Shown: one piece after another, positions 18,297 through 26,279 of the stretch
Layout of the letters: each line of letters starts with the position of its first letter
How positions within the stretch are numbered: position 1 is the first letter of the stretch
From: Rhodobacteraceae bacterium D3-12
Lineage (GTDB): Bacteria > Pseudomonadota > Alphaproteobacteria > Rhodobacterales > Rhodobacteraceae
Length of the DNA stretch: 64,000 nt
Assembly: GCA_025916135.1 (NCBI GenBank)
Contig: CP104793.1
Span: 620,001-684,000, forward strand
Direction of reading: 5' to 3'
Position numbers and translations under genes: made by a program
Notes under the pieces: generated by a model
What the model saw: the letters and a program-made list of their open reading frames with translations, nothing else
Told to the model about the DNA's origin: nothing
The model's database searches: none

Positions 18297-19035
18297 TGGT
18301 GTGTGGCCTCGTCAGGGTCGAGTTCGATACAGATTGCCCTGAGCCAGAGATCGTCGAGCAGGCGGATGACCATCTCTTTGTCGACGGGGTCGTCGGAGGG
18401 AGTCCAGCCGTGCAATCTGCGCACGTCGATCAGCAGCGTGTCGGACAGGCTTATCAACGCGCTGATTTTGGTGCGAAGAAACTTTGGGTCGTCCTGAGCG
18501 GAGGGATTGATGGCGCGCGCGATCATGATTCGCAGGATGAGATCGCCCATTTATCGTTTATCGAAGAGGCGCGGCGGGCGATGGCATCATTTTCGCGCAG
18601 GAGCGTGTTTTTGGCGGCGAAGAGGTTTGAATTTTCTGACGACAGATTGACCATATAGGCATTGCTGCGATGGATTGATTGAGCGAATGAAAAGCGCCCC
18701 CGCCCGCGGGGGAGGCGGGCATACATCAAGGCCCAGTACATTCGTATAACCGCGCTGACGATGTCACATTTGCTCTTAAAATAAAGGTAAAACGTCGCTC
18801 GCACGATGCCGGCCCGGCTTGTGATGGCTTCAACCGTGAGGGCCTCGTAGCCGACCTTTTCAAGCTCGCGGGCGGCAACGGCAAGGAGCTTGGCGCGGGT
18901 GCGCACGCGTTTGCGATGGCTCTCCATCCGAATGGCGCGCGCCTCAAGCACGTCGGCCACATTGAAGCCCGAAAGCTCTGGGTCATCTATGGGAAGCGGG
19001 GCGGTTTGACTGTTCATAATTTGCTTTATTGACAT
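18293..19035 (-). pseudogene. TetR family transcriptional regulator, interrupted by a one-base frameshift
   Basis: The N-terminal part has a clear TetR helix-turn-helix: LTVEAITSRAGIVRATFYLY followed by FKSKCDIVS. It reads to SSINDK and then into 10 foreign residues and a stop near 18523. The helical C-terminal domain (MGDLILRIMIARAI to [10 protein letters not shown]) continues in another frame to 18293. One extra A in the AAA at 18550-18552 (TTT on the plus strand) would give INDKMGDLILRIM and about 247 residues. Start choice is uncertain (19035 or 19017). Its stop shares the palindrome CTAG with the stop of the convergent flavoprotein. It faces the ABC importer operon and likely represses it. 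Confidence 0.82.
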
Positions 19036-19062
19036 ACCGTCCAATTTAGTCAACGGTGCAAA

Positions 19063-19098
19063 AAATGGACAGATTGTCATAAATGGACGCATCGTCAT
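19063..19098. promoter_or_regulatory. Two tandem 18-bp operator-like repeats between TetR gene and ABC operon
   Basis: AAATGGACAGATTGTCAT is followed directly by AAATGGACGCATCGTCAT (15 of 18 identical). Each unit contains the inverted pair GAC-N5-GTC. The repeats overlap a candidate plus-strand promoter (TTGTCA at 19074-19079, CATAAA at 19096-19101). This suits cooperative binding by the adjacent TetR protein. Confidence 0.6.
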
Positions 19099-19118
19099 AA
19101 AATGAGGAATATCGCATA

Positions 19119-20174
19119 GTGATCGGATCGCAGGTTCAGTTTCAGAACGTATCCAAAACCTTCGGCTCTGTTCGCGCACTTGAGGATTTCAGTCTTCAAA
19201 TCGCGCCTGGAGAGTTTGTCACTTTGCTCGGGGCTTCGGGGTCGGGCAAGTCAACCGCGCTGAATATACTTGCCGGGTTTCTTGATCCGACATCGGGGGA
19301 CGTGTCGATCGACGGCACCGTTGTGAACGGTGTCCCATCGGAAAACCGCAATGTCGGGATGGTGTTCCAGAATTTCGCGCTTTTTCCGCATATGAATGTG
19401 TTCGAAAATGTCTCGTTTCCGCTCAGGATGCGGCGGGTTGCCAGCGCCGAGATCAAGCGCAGGGTAGAGGCCGCGCTTGAAATGGTGCGGCTGGAGGCGT
19501 TTGCCGAGCGCAAGCCTGCGGCGCTTTCAGGCGGGCAGCGACAGCGCGTGGCTTTGGCGCGGGCGGTTGTGGCGGAACCGCCGGTGTTGTTGATGGATGA
19601 GTGTCTGTCTGCGCTCGACCTCAAGCTTCGCGAAGAGCTTCAGGGTGAAATACGCCGCATTCACCGCGAGATCGGCACGACGGTTGTTTTTGTAACCCAT
19701 GACCAGACCGAGGCGCTGACCCTGTCGGACAGGGTGGCTGTATTGTCCAATGGGCGGATTGCCCAAGTCGATACGCCGCTCACGCTCTATGATGCGCCGC
19801 GCACGCGGTTCATTGCGGATTTTGTCGGTCAGTCGAACGTTTTTGATGTCAGGCATACGGTATCGGGTGCCGCGGATGTGCCGGACCTTGGGGTCACGCT
19901 TGACCCTGTGCCGGAGGGGGCCACGGCAATCAGCCTGCGCCCGGAGCGGATTCAGCTTGGTGGCAATGTGGACGCCGGGAGCGTCGCTCTGAACGGAACA
20001 ATCGAGGATGTCGCGTTCTTTGGCGCGTCTGTGGTTTCGGTCGTGCGGCTGGCGAGCGGCGCGAAAATCGAAGTTCGAAAATCACGCGATTCAGAAGACA
20101 AAATATTGGCGTTGGGGGAGGCGGCAGTTGTGAGTTTTGCGCGCACTGCCCCGGCGATGTTGTTCGATGAATGA
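19119..20174 (+). CDS. ABC transporter ATP-binding protein (PotA-like)
   Basis: A 351-residue ATPase with Walker A GASGSGKST, Q-loop FQNFALFPHM, signature LSGGQRQRVALARA, Walker B VLLMDECLSALD and switch His in VFVTHDQTEAL. A C-terminal TOBE-type domain follows (LRPERIQLGG), as in spermidine/putrescine and related importers. The second residue after the Walker B Asp is Cys-Leu where most have Pro-Leu. It starts at GTG 19119 behind GAGG. It is the first gene of an operon with a binding protein, two permeases, an enoyl-CoA hydratase and a ligase. Confidence 0.9.
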   Translation: MIGSQVQFQNVSKTFGSVRALEDFSLQIAPGEFVTLLGASGSGKSTALNILAGFLDPTSGDVSIDGTVVNGVPSENRNVGMVFQNFALFPHMNVFENVSFPLRMRRVASAEIKRRVEAALEMVRLEAFAERKPAALSGGQRQRVALARAVVAEPPVLLMDECLSALDLKLREELQGEIRRIHREIGTTVVFVTHDQTEALTLSDRVAVLSNGRIAQVDTPLTLYDAPRTRFIADFVGQSNVFDVRHTVSGAADVPDLGVTLDPVPEGATAISLRPERIQLGGNVDAGSVALNGTIEDVAFFGASVVSVVRLASGAKIEVRKSRDSEDKILALGEAAVVSFARTAPAMLFDE

Positions 20175-20204
20175 AAATAAAAAAACATTAACAAGGAGAT
20201 ACCA

Positions 20205-21263
20205 ATGAAGAGATTTGCCAAACTTTTGGCCGCGGCGAGCGTTGCGGTGGCCGGTGTCGGAGCCGGAACGGCGATGGCCGAAGATACGCTGGTGTGGGCC
20301 GGATCAGGCGGCGGGCTTGCCGAAGTGTGGAAAGAGGTGTTTGACGATCCGTTCACCGCAGAGACCGGGGTCAAGGTTGATGGGCTGGCGACATCGGACC
20401 GGGCCTCGGCGATCAAGGCGATGATGGTGGCGGGGCGCGTGACCTGGGATGCGGCGGAGCTTCCGCCGGTGGATTATGCCATTGCCTCGGCGAATGGTTG
20501 GCTTGAGCCGCTGGATTGGGACAAGATGGACCCCAACAATATGGTGCCAGAGGCAGGCAGGTTGCCTGACGCGGGGATCGCGGCGACCTATTCCACCATC
20601 ATTGCCGTGCGCACCGACAAGCAGCCGGACGGGCAGTCGATGACGGGCTGGGCCGATTTCTGGAATGTTGAGAAGTTCCCCGGTGGGCGGGCGTTGCAGA
20701 ATTCGGTGATCGAAAATCTGGAATTCGCCTTGCTGGCGGATGGGGTTGCGCGAGACGACCTTTACAAGGTTCTGGCGACGCCAGAAGGGCAGGACCGCGC
20801 CTTTGCCAAGCTGGACGAGATCAAGCCGCATGTTGTGGCCTGGTGGACCGCCGGGGCGCAGCCGGTTCAGATGCTGTCGGATGGGGAAGTTGTTTACACC
20901 ACGGCATGGAACGGGCGGATTACCAAGCTGGCCAGTGACGGCACACCGGCCGCGATTGTCTGGGCCGGGGGCGCGTTGAAGCCGACCTATGTGGTGGTCA
21001 TCAAGGGGTCGAAAATGGTCGAAGCGGGTAAGAAATACATCAGCTTCATGGTGACCGACCCGAAACGCGCGGCGAAGTTCGCGTCGATCCTGCCTTATCC
21101 GGGCATGACCAAGGGGCTTTACGATCATATTGATCCGGAGGTTGGCAAATCCATGCCAACGCATCCCGACAACATGAGCCAGCAGTTCGTCGTGAACGCG
21201 AAATTCTGGGAGCAGAATGTCGACGCGCTTCGTGAGCGGTGGGAAGAGTGGCTGCTCGAATAA
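20205..21263 (+). CDS. ABC transporter substrate-binding protein (PotD-like, extracellular type 1/2)
   Basis: A 352-residue periplasmic protein. The signal peptide is about residues 1-25 (LLAAASVAVAGVGAGTAMA). The mature chain begins EDTLVWAGSGGGLAEVWKEV, a common opening in polyamine/opine-type binding proteins. AACAAGGAGATACC gives a good ribosome site. The ligand is unknown; the operon's CoA ligase suggests a carboxylate, possibly an amino or quaternary-ammonium one. A 9-bp-stem hairpin follows at 21283-21308. Confidence 0.88.
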   Translation: MKRFAKLLAAASVAVAGVGAGTAMAEDTLVWAGSGGGLAEVWKEVFDDPFTAETGVKVDGLATSDRASAIKAMMVAGRVTWDAAELPPVDYAIASANGWLEPLDWDKMDPNNMVPEAGRLPDAGIAATYSTIIAVRTDKQPDGQSMTGWADFWNVEKFPGGRALQNSVIENLEFALLADGVARDDLYKVLATPEGQDRAFAKLDEIKPHVVAWWTAGAQPVQMLSDGEVVYTTAWNGRITKLASDGTPAAIVWAGGALKPTYVVVIKGSKMVEAGKKYISFMVTDPKRAAKFASILPYPGMTKGLYDHIDPEVGKSMPTHPDNMSQQFVVNAKFWEQNVDALRERWEEWLLE

Positions 21264-21282
21264 GACGGCCATGTGCCACCCT

Positions 21283-21308
21283 GCGCACGGCTGAAAACGG
21301 CCGTGCGC
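21283..21308 (+). other. Intercistronic hairpin after the ABC binding-protein gene
   Basis: Perfect arms GCGCACGGC and GCCGTGCGC enclose the loop TGAAAACG. There is no run of T after it. It probably marks a stable mRNA end that keeps the binding protein more abundant than the permeases. Confidence 0.6.
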
Positions 21309-21347
21309 GCTCTCTTTGCTTGATTTACCGGAACAGAGTGAAACGCG

Positions 21348-22166
21348 ATGAATAGATGGATAATGCTTCCGGGCCTGCTGCTGGTGATTTGCCTGTTCGT
21401 TTTGCCTGTTGGGTTTGTCTTTCAGATCAGTTTGTTTGATCCGAGCTTCGCGCTGGATCATTTTGAGCGGTTCTTTACGCGCGGGCCGTATCTGAAGATT
21501 CTGTGGAATACGCTTAGCCTGTCGGGGATTGTCGCGTTCAGCTGTTTGCTGATCGGTTATCCGGTTGCGTATTTCATTGTCAGGCAGCCACCGCGAAGCC
21601 GCCCGTTTCTTTTGTTTGTGATCCTTGTTCCGATGTGGATGTCGATCCTTGCGCGGACCTATTCGTGGATGGTGGTGTTGGGGCAGGAGGGCATCATCAA
21701 CCAGATGCTGTTGTTCATCGGTTTCATTGACGCACCTGTTCAGATGCTCTTCACCACCGGCGCGGTTTATGTCGCGATGATCCAGATCATGCTGCCCATT
21801 CTGATCGTGACCTGCGTGTCGTCGATGACCGAGATCGACCAGTCGCTGTTGCGCGCCGCGCGCACCATGGGGGCGAGCCCGCGGCGGGCGTTTCGCGAGG
21901 TTTTCCTGCCGCTGTCGGCCGAGGGGGCGGTGACCAGCACGTTGATCGTCTTTATCCTGAGTGTCGGGTTTTTCATCGTCCCGGCGTTGATTGGCGGGCG
22001 CAAGGACGTGTTGTTGGCGAATTTGATCAGCCGGCAGGTGACGCAGACCAACTGGGGATTTGCCGCCGCGATGGCGATCATCATGCTGCTGGCGGTGCTG
22101 GTCATCATGCTGGTGGTGCGGCTGGTGTCGGCGCGCTTCATTCATCATGAGAGGGAGGCCCGGTGA
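21348..22166 (+). CDS. ABC transporter permease (PotB-like)
   Basis: A 272-residue inner-membrane permease with about six helices (first at residues 5-28, LPGLLLVICLFVLPVGFVFQ). The EAA loop reads LLRAARTMGASPRRAFREVF, the contact site for the ATPase. Its TGA shares an A with the next permease ATG (TGATG), so the two are co-translated. Confidence 0.9.
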   Translation: MNRWIMLPGLLLVICLFVLPVGFVFQISLFDPSFALDHFERFFTRGPYLKILWNTLSLSGIVAFSCLLIGYPVAYFIVRQPPRSRPFLLFVILVPMWMSILARTYSWMVVLGQEGIINQMLLFIGFIDAPVQMLFTTGAVYVAMIQIMLPILIVTCVSSMTEIDQSLLRAARTMGASPRRAFREVFLPLSAEGAVTSTLIVFILSVGFFIVPALIGGRKDVLLANLISRQVTQTNWGFAAAMAIIMLLAVLVIMLVVRLVSARFIHHEREAR

Positions 22167-22960
22167 TGTCGTTCTTCAGCTCTGCCGTGCTCTTGCGGCT
22201 GCATTACTTTCTTGTCGTCGTCTTTTTGTTTTTCCCCATTCTGATCGTGACGCCGATTTCGTTCTCGGACAGTCAGTTCATGCGGTTTCCACCCGATGGG
22301 CTGAGCCTGCGTTGGTATCGGTATTACTTTACCGATCCGGTCTGGCTTGATGCGACGTTCAGGTCGCTGCGGGTCGGGCTTGGGGCGAGCGTGTTGGCGA
22401 CGGCGATTGGGGTTCTGGTGACCATCGGAATGGGGCGCGGACCCGCCAAGGGCAAGGGGCTTTTGACGGCGATATTCGTGGCCCCGGCGATTGTGCCAAA
22501 TGTCATCGTCGCGCTGGGGGTGTTCATCCTAGCGGTGCGCACCGGGGTGTCGGACCGCGAGCTGACGCTGGTTGCGGCGCATGCGGCGATTGCCCTGCCG
22601 TTTGTGGTGTTGATTGTCGGTGCCGCCTATCGCCAGCTTGACCCGACGCTTGAACGGGCGGCGCGGGTTATGGGGGCGGGGCCGGTGCGGGCCTTTGTGC
22701 ATGCGACGCTGCCGCCGTTGATGCCGGCGGTGCTTTCTGCCTCGATTTTCGCATTCTTCATCAGTTTCGACGAGCTGATCATCTCGTGGTTCCTGATGAG
22801 CAGCGCCGAGACATTACCGATGCGGATCTGGAGCGATCTGCGCTTTGAAATCAATCCGACCATCGCCGCCGTGAGCGTGTTTTTCGTAGGTGTGACGACG
22901 ATTGCAATGACCACCGCCGAGTTGCTGCGCCGCAAGGCCGTGAAGAGAGACGCCGAATAG
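22166..22960 (+). CDS. ABC transporter permease (PotC-like)
   Basis: A 264-residue permease, partner of the preceding one, with six helices and the EAA motif LERAARVMGAGPVRAFVHAT. ATG 22166 is chosen over the GTG one codon upstream because it overlaps the preceding stop in the usual TGATG way. Confidence 0.9.
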   Translation: MSFFSSAVLLRLHYFLVVVFLFFPILIVTPISFSDSQFMRFPPDGLSLRWYRYYFTDPVWLDATFRSLRVGLGASVLATAIGVLVTIGMGRGPAKGKGLLTAIFVAPAIVPNVIVALGVFILAVRTGVSDRELTLVAAHAAIALPFVVLIVGAAYRQLDPTLERAARVMGAGPVRAFVHATLPPLMPAVLSASIFAFFISFDELIISWFLMSSAETLPMRIWSDLRFEINPTIAAVSVFFVGVTTIAMTTAELLRRKAVKRDAE

Positions 22961-22991
22961 ATACCGCTAAATTTAGAATAAGGAAGTACCA

Positions 22992-23771
22992 ATGATACGT
23001 TACGAAAAGCAGGGCGACATCGCCGTTATGACGTTTGATAATCCGCCGCTGAACGTGCTGACGCCGGATGATCACAAGCGGTTGTTTGAAATCCTTCAGG
23101 ACTTTACGGCGGACCGCGATATTCGCTGTGGTGTTCTGACCGGATCGGGGGAGCGGGCGTTCAGCGCCGGGGATGATATCAAAACCGAGCGTCCCATGCG
23201 CACGCGCGAAGAGGTGGTCGAGCGCCATCTGACACCATCGCGCGCGTTTGAGACGGCCGAGTATCCGGGGTGGGAGGCAGAGCTTTTGACGATGCCGCGG
23301 CACAAGCCGATTGTCGGGGCGATCAACGGATACTGTCTTGGGCAGGGGTTCCTTTACATGTCGATGCTGACCGATATCAGATACGCGTCGAAGACGGCGC
23401 AATTCGGGCTGCCAGAGATTGCCTATGGCATGGGCGGCGCCGGTGGCATGTTGAGCCTTGGCAAGCAGATCCCGCATGCGGCGGCGATGGAAATACTGTT
23501 GCTGGGCAAGATTTTCAGCGCCGAGCGGGCCGAGGAACTGTCGTTGATTAACGAGGTTGTGGACGCGGATGCGCTTATGGAAACGGCAATGGCAGCGGCG
23601 CGCCAGATCGCGTCGCATCCGCCGATGTCCGTGCGTGTCGAGATGGAAACCTATCAACGCAGCCAAGATATGAGCCGTGCCGACAGCATGGCGCTGGCAA
23701 TGCATATGTACCGGCTGGCGCGGAGCGTGCAGCCACGGGACCTACCGCTTACGAAAGGTAAGGGAGAATGA
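22992..23771 (+). CDS. Enoyl-CoA hydratase/isomerase family protein
   Basis: A 259-residue crotonase-fold enzyme. The oxyanion-hole segments are visible as AFSAGDDIK (first) and INGYCLGQGF (second, where most members have GGG or GGA). The Glu of the hydratase pair falls near LPEIAYGMGGAGG; the second catalytic Glu is not obvious, so it may be an isomerase, lyase or hydrolase in the family. It overlaps the next gene ATG by 4 bases and acts with it on a CoA thioester of the compound brought in by the ABC importer. Confidence 0.87.
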   Translation: MIRYEKQGDIAVMTFDNPPLNVLTPDDHKRLFEILQDFTADRDIRCGVLTGSGERAFSAGDDIKTERPMRTREEVVERHLTPSRAFETAEYPGWEAELLTMPRHKPIVGAINGYCLGQGFLYMSMLTDIRYASKTAQFGLPEIAYGMGGAGGMLSLGKQIPHAAAMEILLLGKIFSAERAEELSLINEVVDADALMETAMAAARQIASHPPMSVRVEMETYQRSQDMSRADSMALAMHMYRLARSVQPRDLPLTKGKGE

Positions 23772-25411
23772 CGGCTCTTCATCCCGGATTGGACGAGGTT
23801 GCCCGCCTTGCCGAGAAGCTTGCGATTGAGGCTCCGGTTTGCAACATCAACGATTTTGCGGCGCGTCAGGCCGAACGGTTTGGCGCGGCGATTGCCTTGG
23901 ACTATTTTCAGCTGGGTGAGCAGCTGAGTTATGAGGCATTGCACCGTCGCTCTAACCGGGTGGCGGCGAATTTGCTGGCGCTGGGGTATCGCAAGGGCAC
24001 CCATATCGCGGTGATGCTCAACCACGGGCCGGCGTCTGCGTTGGTGTGGTTCGCCATTCAGAAAATCGGCGCGATCATTGTGCCGGTGAACACCGCCTAT
24101 CAGGGCAAGGAGCTGGATTACATCCTGAACCAATCTGATGCGCAAACGCTTATCATCGACGAGGTTTTCCTGTCGCGACTGGAGGATATGAAAGAGCGGC
24201 CTGAGTGTCTTGGCGATCCGCATGTGGTGCGGCGCGAGCACCTTGGTGCGCTTGAGGTTGGCGGTGATTTGGATGTGTTTGACCCCGGATACACGGTTGC
24301 CGGCACCGATTTGGCGAATTTGCAATACACCTCAGGCACCACGGGGTTTCCCAAAGGGTGCATGTTGACCCAAAATTACTGGCTTAAACTGGCCGGTATC
24401 ATCGGGGTGAACCTGCAGGATCACGGCTGCGCGCGCATGCTTATCTGGGCACCTTTTTTCTATATGGACGGTCAGTGGACTTTGCTGGCGGCGATGGAAA
24501 TGGGCGGGACCGCCGTGGTGGCGTCAAAGATGAGTCTAAGCAAATTTCTGGACTGGATAGGCGACAACCAGATTGATTATTGCATGATGCCCGAGCCGAT
24601 CATGAAGCTGGTCGAGGCGCGCCCCGAGGATCGGGACTTGCCGCTGAAATACATCCAGACCTTTGGTTGGCGCCCGTCTGCGCGGGCCGAGGCAGAGGTG
24701 CGTTTTGACGCGATCTGCCGGGATGCCTTTGGCATGACCGAAGTTGGTCTGGCGATGATATGCCCCGAGGCCAGCGGCGAAAAGCTTGAGCAGAACATAT
24801 GCGGTGTTGTTGCGCCGGGTCGCGAGACGCGTGTGGTTGACGAAGCGGGCCGCGAATGTGCGCCGGGTGAGCCCGGAGAGCTGCAAATTCGTGGCGACGC
24901 GATCATGCTTGGCTATTACCGGCGGCCAGAGGCGAACCAAGCAGCGTTTGACGGTGATTGGTTCCGGTCGGGCGATTTGTTCATCAAGGATGCCGAGGGG
25001 TTTCATCGTATTGTCGGGCGTTTGAAGGACATGATCAAACGCTCGGGCGAGAATATTTCGGCCAGCGAAGTGGAAGCGGCGATGCGCGATGCGCCGCAGA
25101 TTTCGGAGGCGGCGGTCATTGGCGTTGCGGATGATTTGCGCAAGGAAGAGGTGATGGTTCTTGTGAAGCGCACCGAAGGGGTTTCCCCGGAAGAGTTCGG
25201 CGCGGCAGAAGTATCAGCACATTCCAAGATATTGGCGGCGTTCAAGCGCCCGCGATACATTGGTTTTGTTGATGAATTCCCACGCACGGCATCAAACAAG
25301 ATTGCCAAGTCGCGGATCGCGATTGAGCATATTGCGGGCGACGTGGTCGATACCTTGCAAGAGGCGACGGTGGCGGAGCCGCGATTGAAGGCGTTGCTTC
25401 CGGCGTCGTGA
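23768..25411 (+). CDS. AMP-binding acyl-CoA ligase (CaiC-like)
   Basis: A 547-residue ANL-superfamily ligase. The P-loop is YTSGTTGFPKG and the A5 motif is DAFGMTEVG. The A8 region is GDLFIKDAEGFHRIVGRLKD and the C-terminal catalytic Lys lies in RTASNKIAKSRI. It activates a carboxylate with ATP and joins it to CoA. Overall look is closest to crotonobetaine/carnitine-type ligases, but the substrate is not determined. It is the last gene of the operon started at 19119. Confidence 0.88.
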   Translation: MTALHPGLDEVARLAEKLAIEAPVCNINDFAARQAERFGAAIALDYFQLGEQLSYEALHRRSNRVAANLLALGYRKGTHIAVMLNHGPASALVWFAIQKIGAIIVPVNTAYQGKELDYILNQSDAQTLIIDEVFLSRLEDMKERPECLGDPHVVRREHLGALEVGGDLDVFDPGYTVAGTDLANLQYTSGTTGFPKGCMLTQNYWLKLAGIIGVNLQDHGCARMLIWAPFFYMDGQWTLLAAMEMGGTAVVASKMSLSKFLDWIGDNQIDYCMMPEPIMKLVEARPEDRDLPLKYIQTFGWRPSARAEAEVRFDAICRDAFGMTEVGLAMICPEASGEKLEQNICGVVAPGRETRVVDEAGRECAPGEPGELQIRGDAIMLGYYRRPEANQAAFDGDWFRSGDLFIKDAEGFHRIVGRLKDMIKRSGENISASEVEAAMRDAPQISEAAVIGVADDLRKEEVMVLVKRTEGVSPEEFGAAEVSAHSKILAAFKRPRYIGFVDEFPRTASNKIAKSRIAIEHIAGDVVDTLQEATVAEPRLKALLPAS

Positions 25412-25527
25412 TCTGACTGCACCCGCTTGTTGGTTGAAGCCGGTCAAGACCGGTCAAAGCCGAGCGGGTGCAGGCAAACTTGCGGCAGAGGATTCACAGC
25501 CCCACAAATTGACGCTAACGTGCCTGC

Positions 25528-26193
25528 ATGAGCAGGCCGCAGGAAACCGATCTTTATCCACCCGTCAAAGCCTATCTCGAAGCCATGGGTTTCGAGGTGA
25601 AGGGAGAGGTGGGTGCGGCGGATGTGGTGGCGCTCTGCGAGGGGCGGGAGCCGTTGATCGTTGAGCTTAAGACCGGCTTTTCGCTGACCCTGTTGCAGCA
25701 GGCGGTGGCGCGTCAAGCGGTGAGCGATTGCGTCTACGTTGCTGTGCCGCGCTGGAAGGGGAAAGCGGCGTGGCGGACGTTTAAGGGGAATGTGGGGCTG
25801 TGCAAGCGGCTGGGTGTTGGGGTCTTGTCGGTCAAGCTCGACACGGGCGAGGTCAAGGCGCATTGCGATCCGGTGCCGTTTCAGCCGCGCAAGTCCAAGC
25901 GGCGCCGCGCAGCATTGCTCAAGGAATTTGCCGGGCGCGAGGGCGATCCGAACCTTGGCGGGATGAAACGCGAGACGATTGTCACCGCCTATCGGCAGGG
26001 GGCCGAGAAATGCGCCGTTTTCCTGATGGAGCAGGGGCCGAGCAAGGGGGCTGTGGTGGCCAAGGCGACCGGTGTGGAACGCGCGACGGCGATGATGCGG
26101 GACAACCATTATGGCTGGTTTGAAAAGGTTGCGACGGGTGTTTATACGCTGAGCCCGGCGGGGCGCGCGGTTTGTGCTGGGGCCGTGGAGTGA
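25528..26193 (+). CDS. DUF2161 domain protein, putative PD-(D/E)XK phosphodiesterase
   Basis: A 221-residue protein. Its first 110 residues look like a PD-(D/E)xK nuclease core: an Asp in GAADVVALCEG, then the E-x-K motif in LIVELKTGFS, then a helix LLQQAVARQAVSDCVYVAVP. A basic linker (RKSKRRRAALLKEF) leads to a C-terminal winged-helix-like part (GPSKGAVVAKATGVERATAM). The family is annotated as putative phosphodiesterase without known role. No restriction, toxin or phage gene is next to it. Confidence 0.85.
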   Translation: MSRPQETDLYPPVKAYLEAMGFEVKGEVGAADVVALCEGREPLIVELKTGFSLTLLQQAVARQAVSDCVYVAVPRWKGKAAWRTFKGNVGLCKRLGVGVLSVKLDTGEVKAHCDPVPFQPRKSKRRRAALLKEFAGREGDPNLGGMKRETIVTAYRQGAEKCAVFLMEQGPSKGAVVAKATGVERATAMMRDNHYGWFEKVATGVYTLSPAGRAVCAGAVE

Positions 26194-26263
26194 GGCCGGT
26201 GGATTGAGGCCCGTGAAATGAGGCCAGTGGATTAAGGCCAGTGAAATCGGGCCAGTGGATTGA
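26191..26263 (+). repeat. Five tandem 14-bp units with alternating ends
   Basis: The units are TGAGGCCGGTGGAT, TGAGGCCCGTGAAA, TGAGGCCAGTGGAT, TAAGGCCAGTGAAA and TCGGGCCAGTGGAT, then TGA. Ends alternate GGAT/GAAA, so a 28-bp higher order is visible. The array starts at the stop codon of the DUF2161 gene and ends 17 bases before the monooxygenase ATG. Confidence 0.85.
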
Positions 26264-26279
26264 GCGAAAGGCGACGCAG

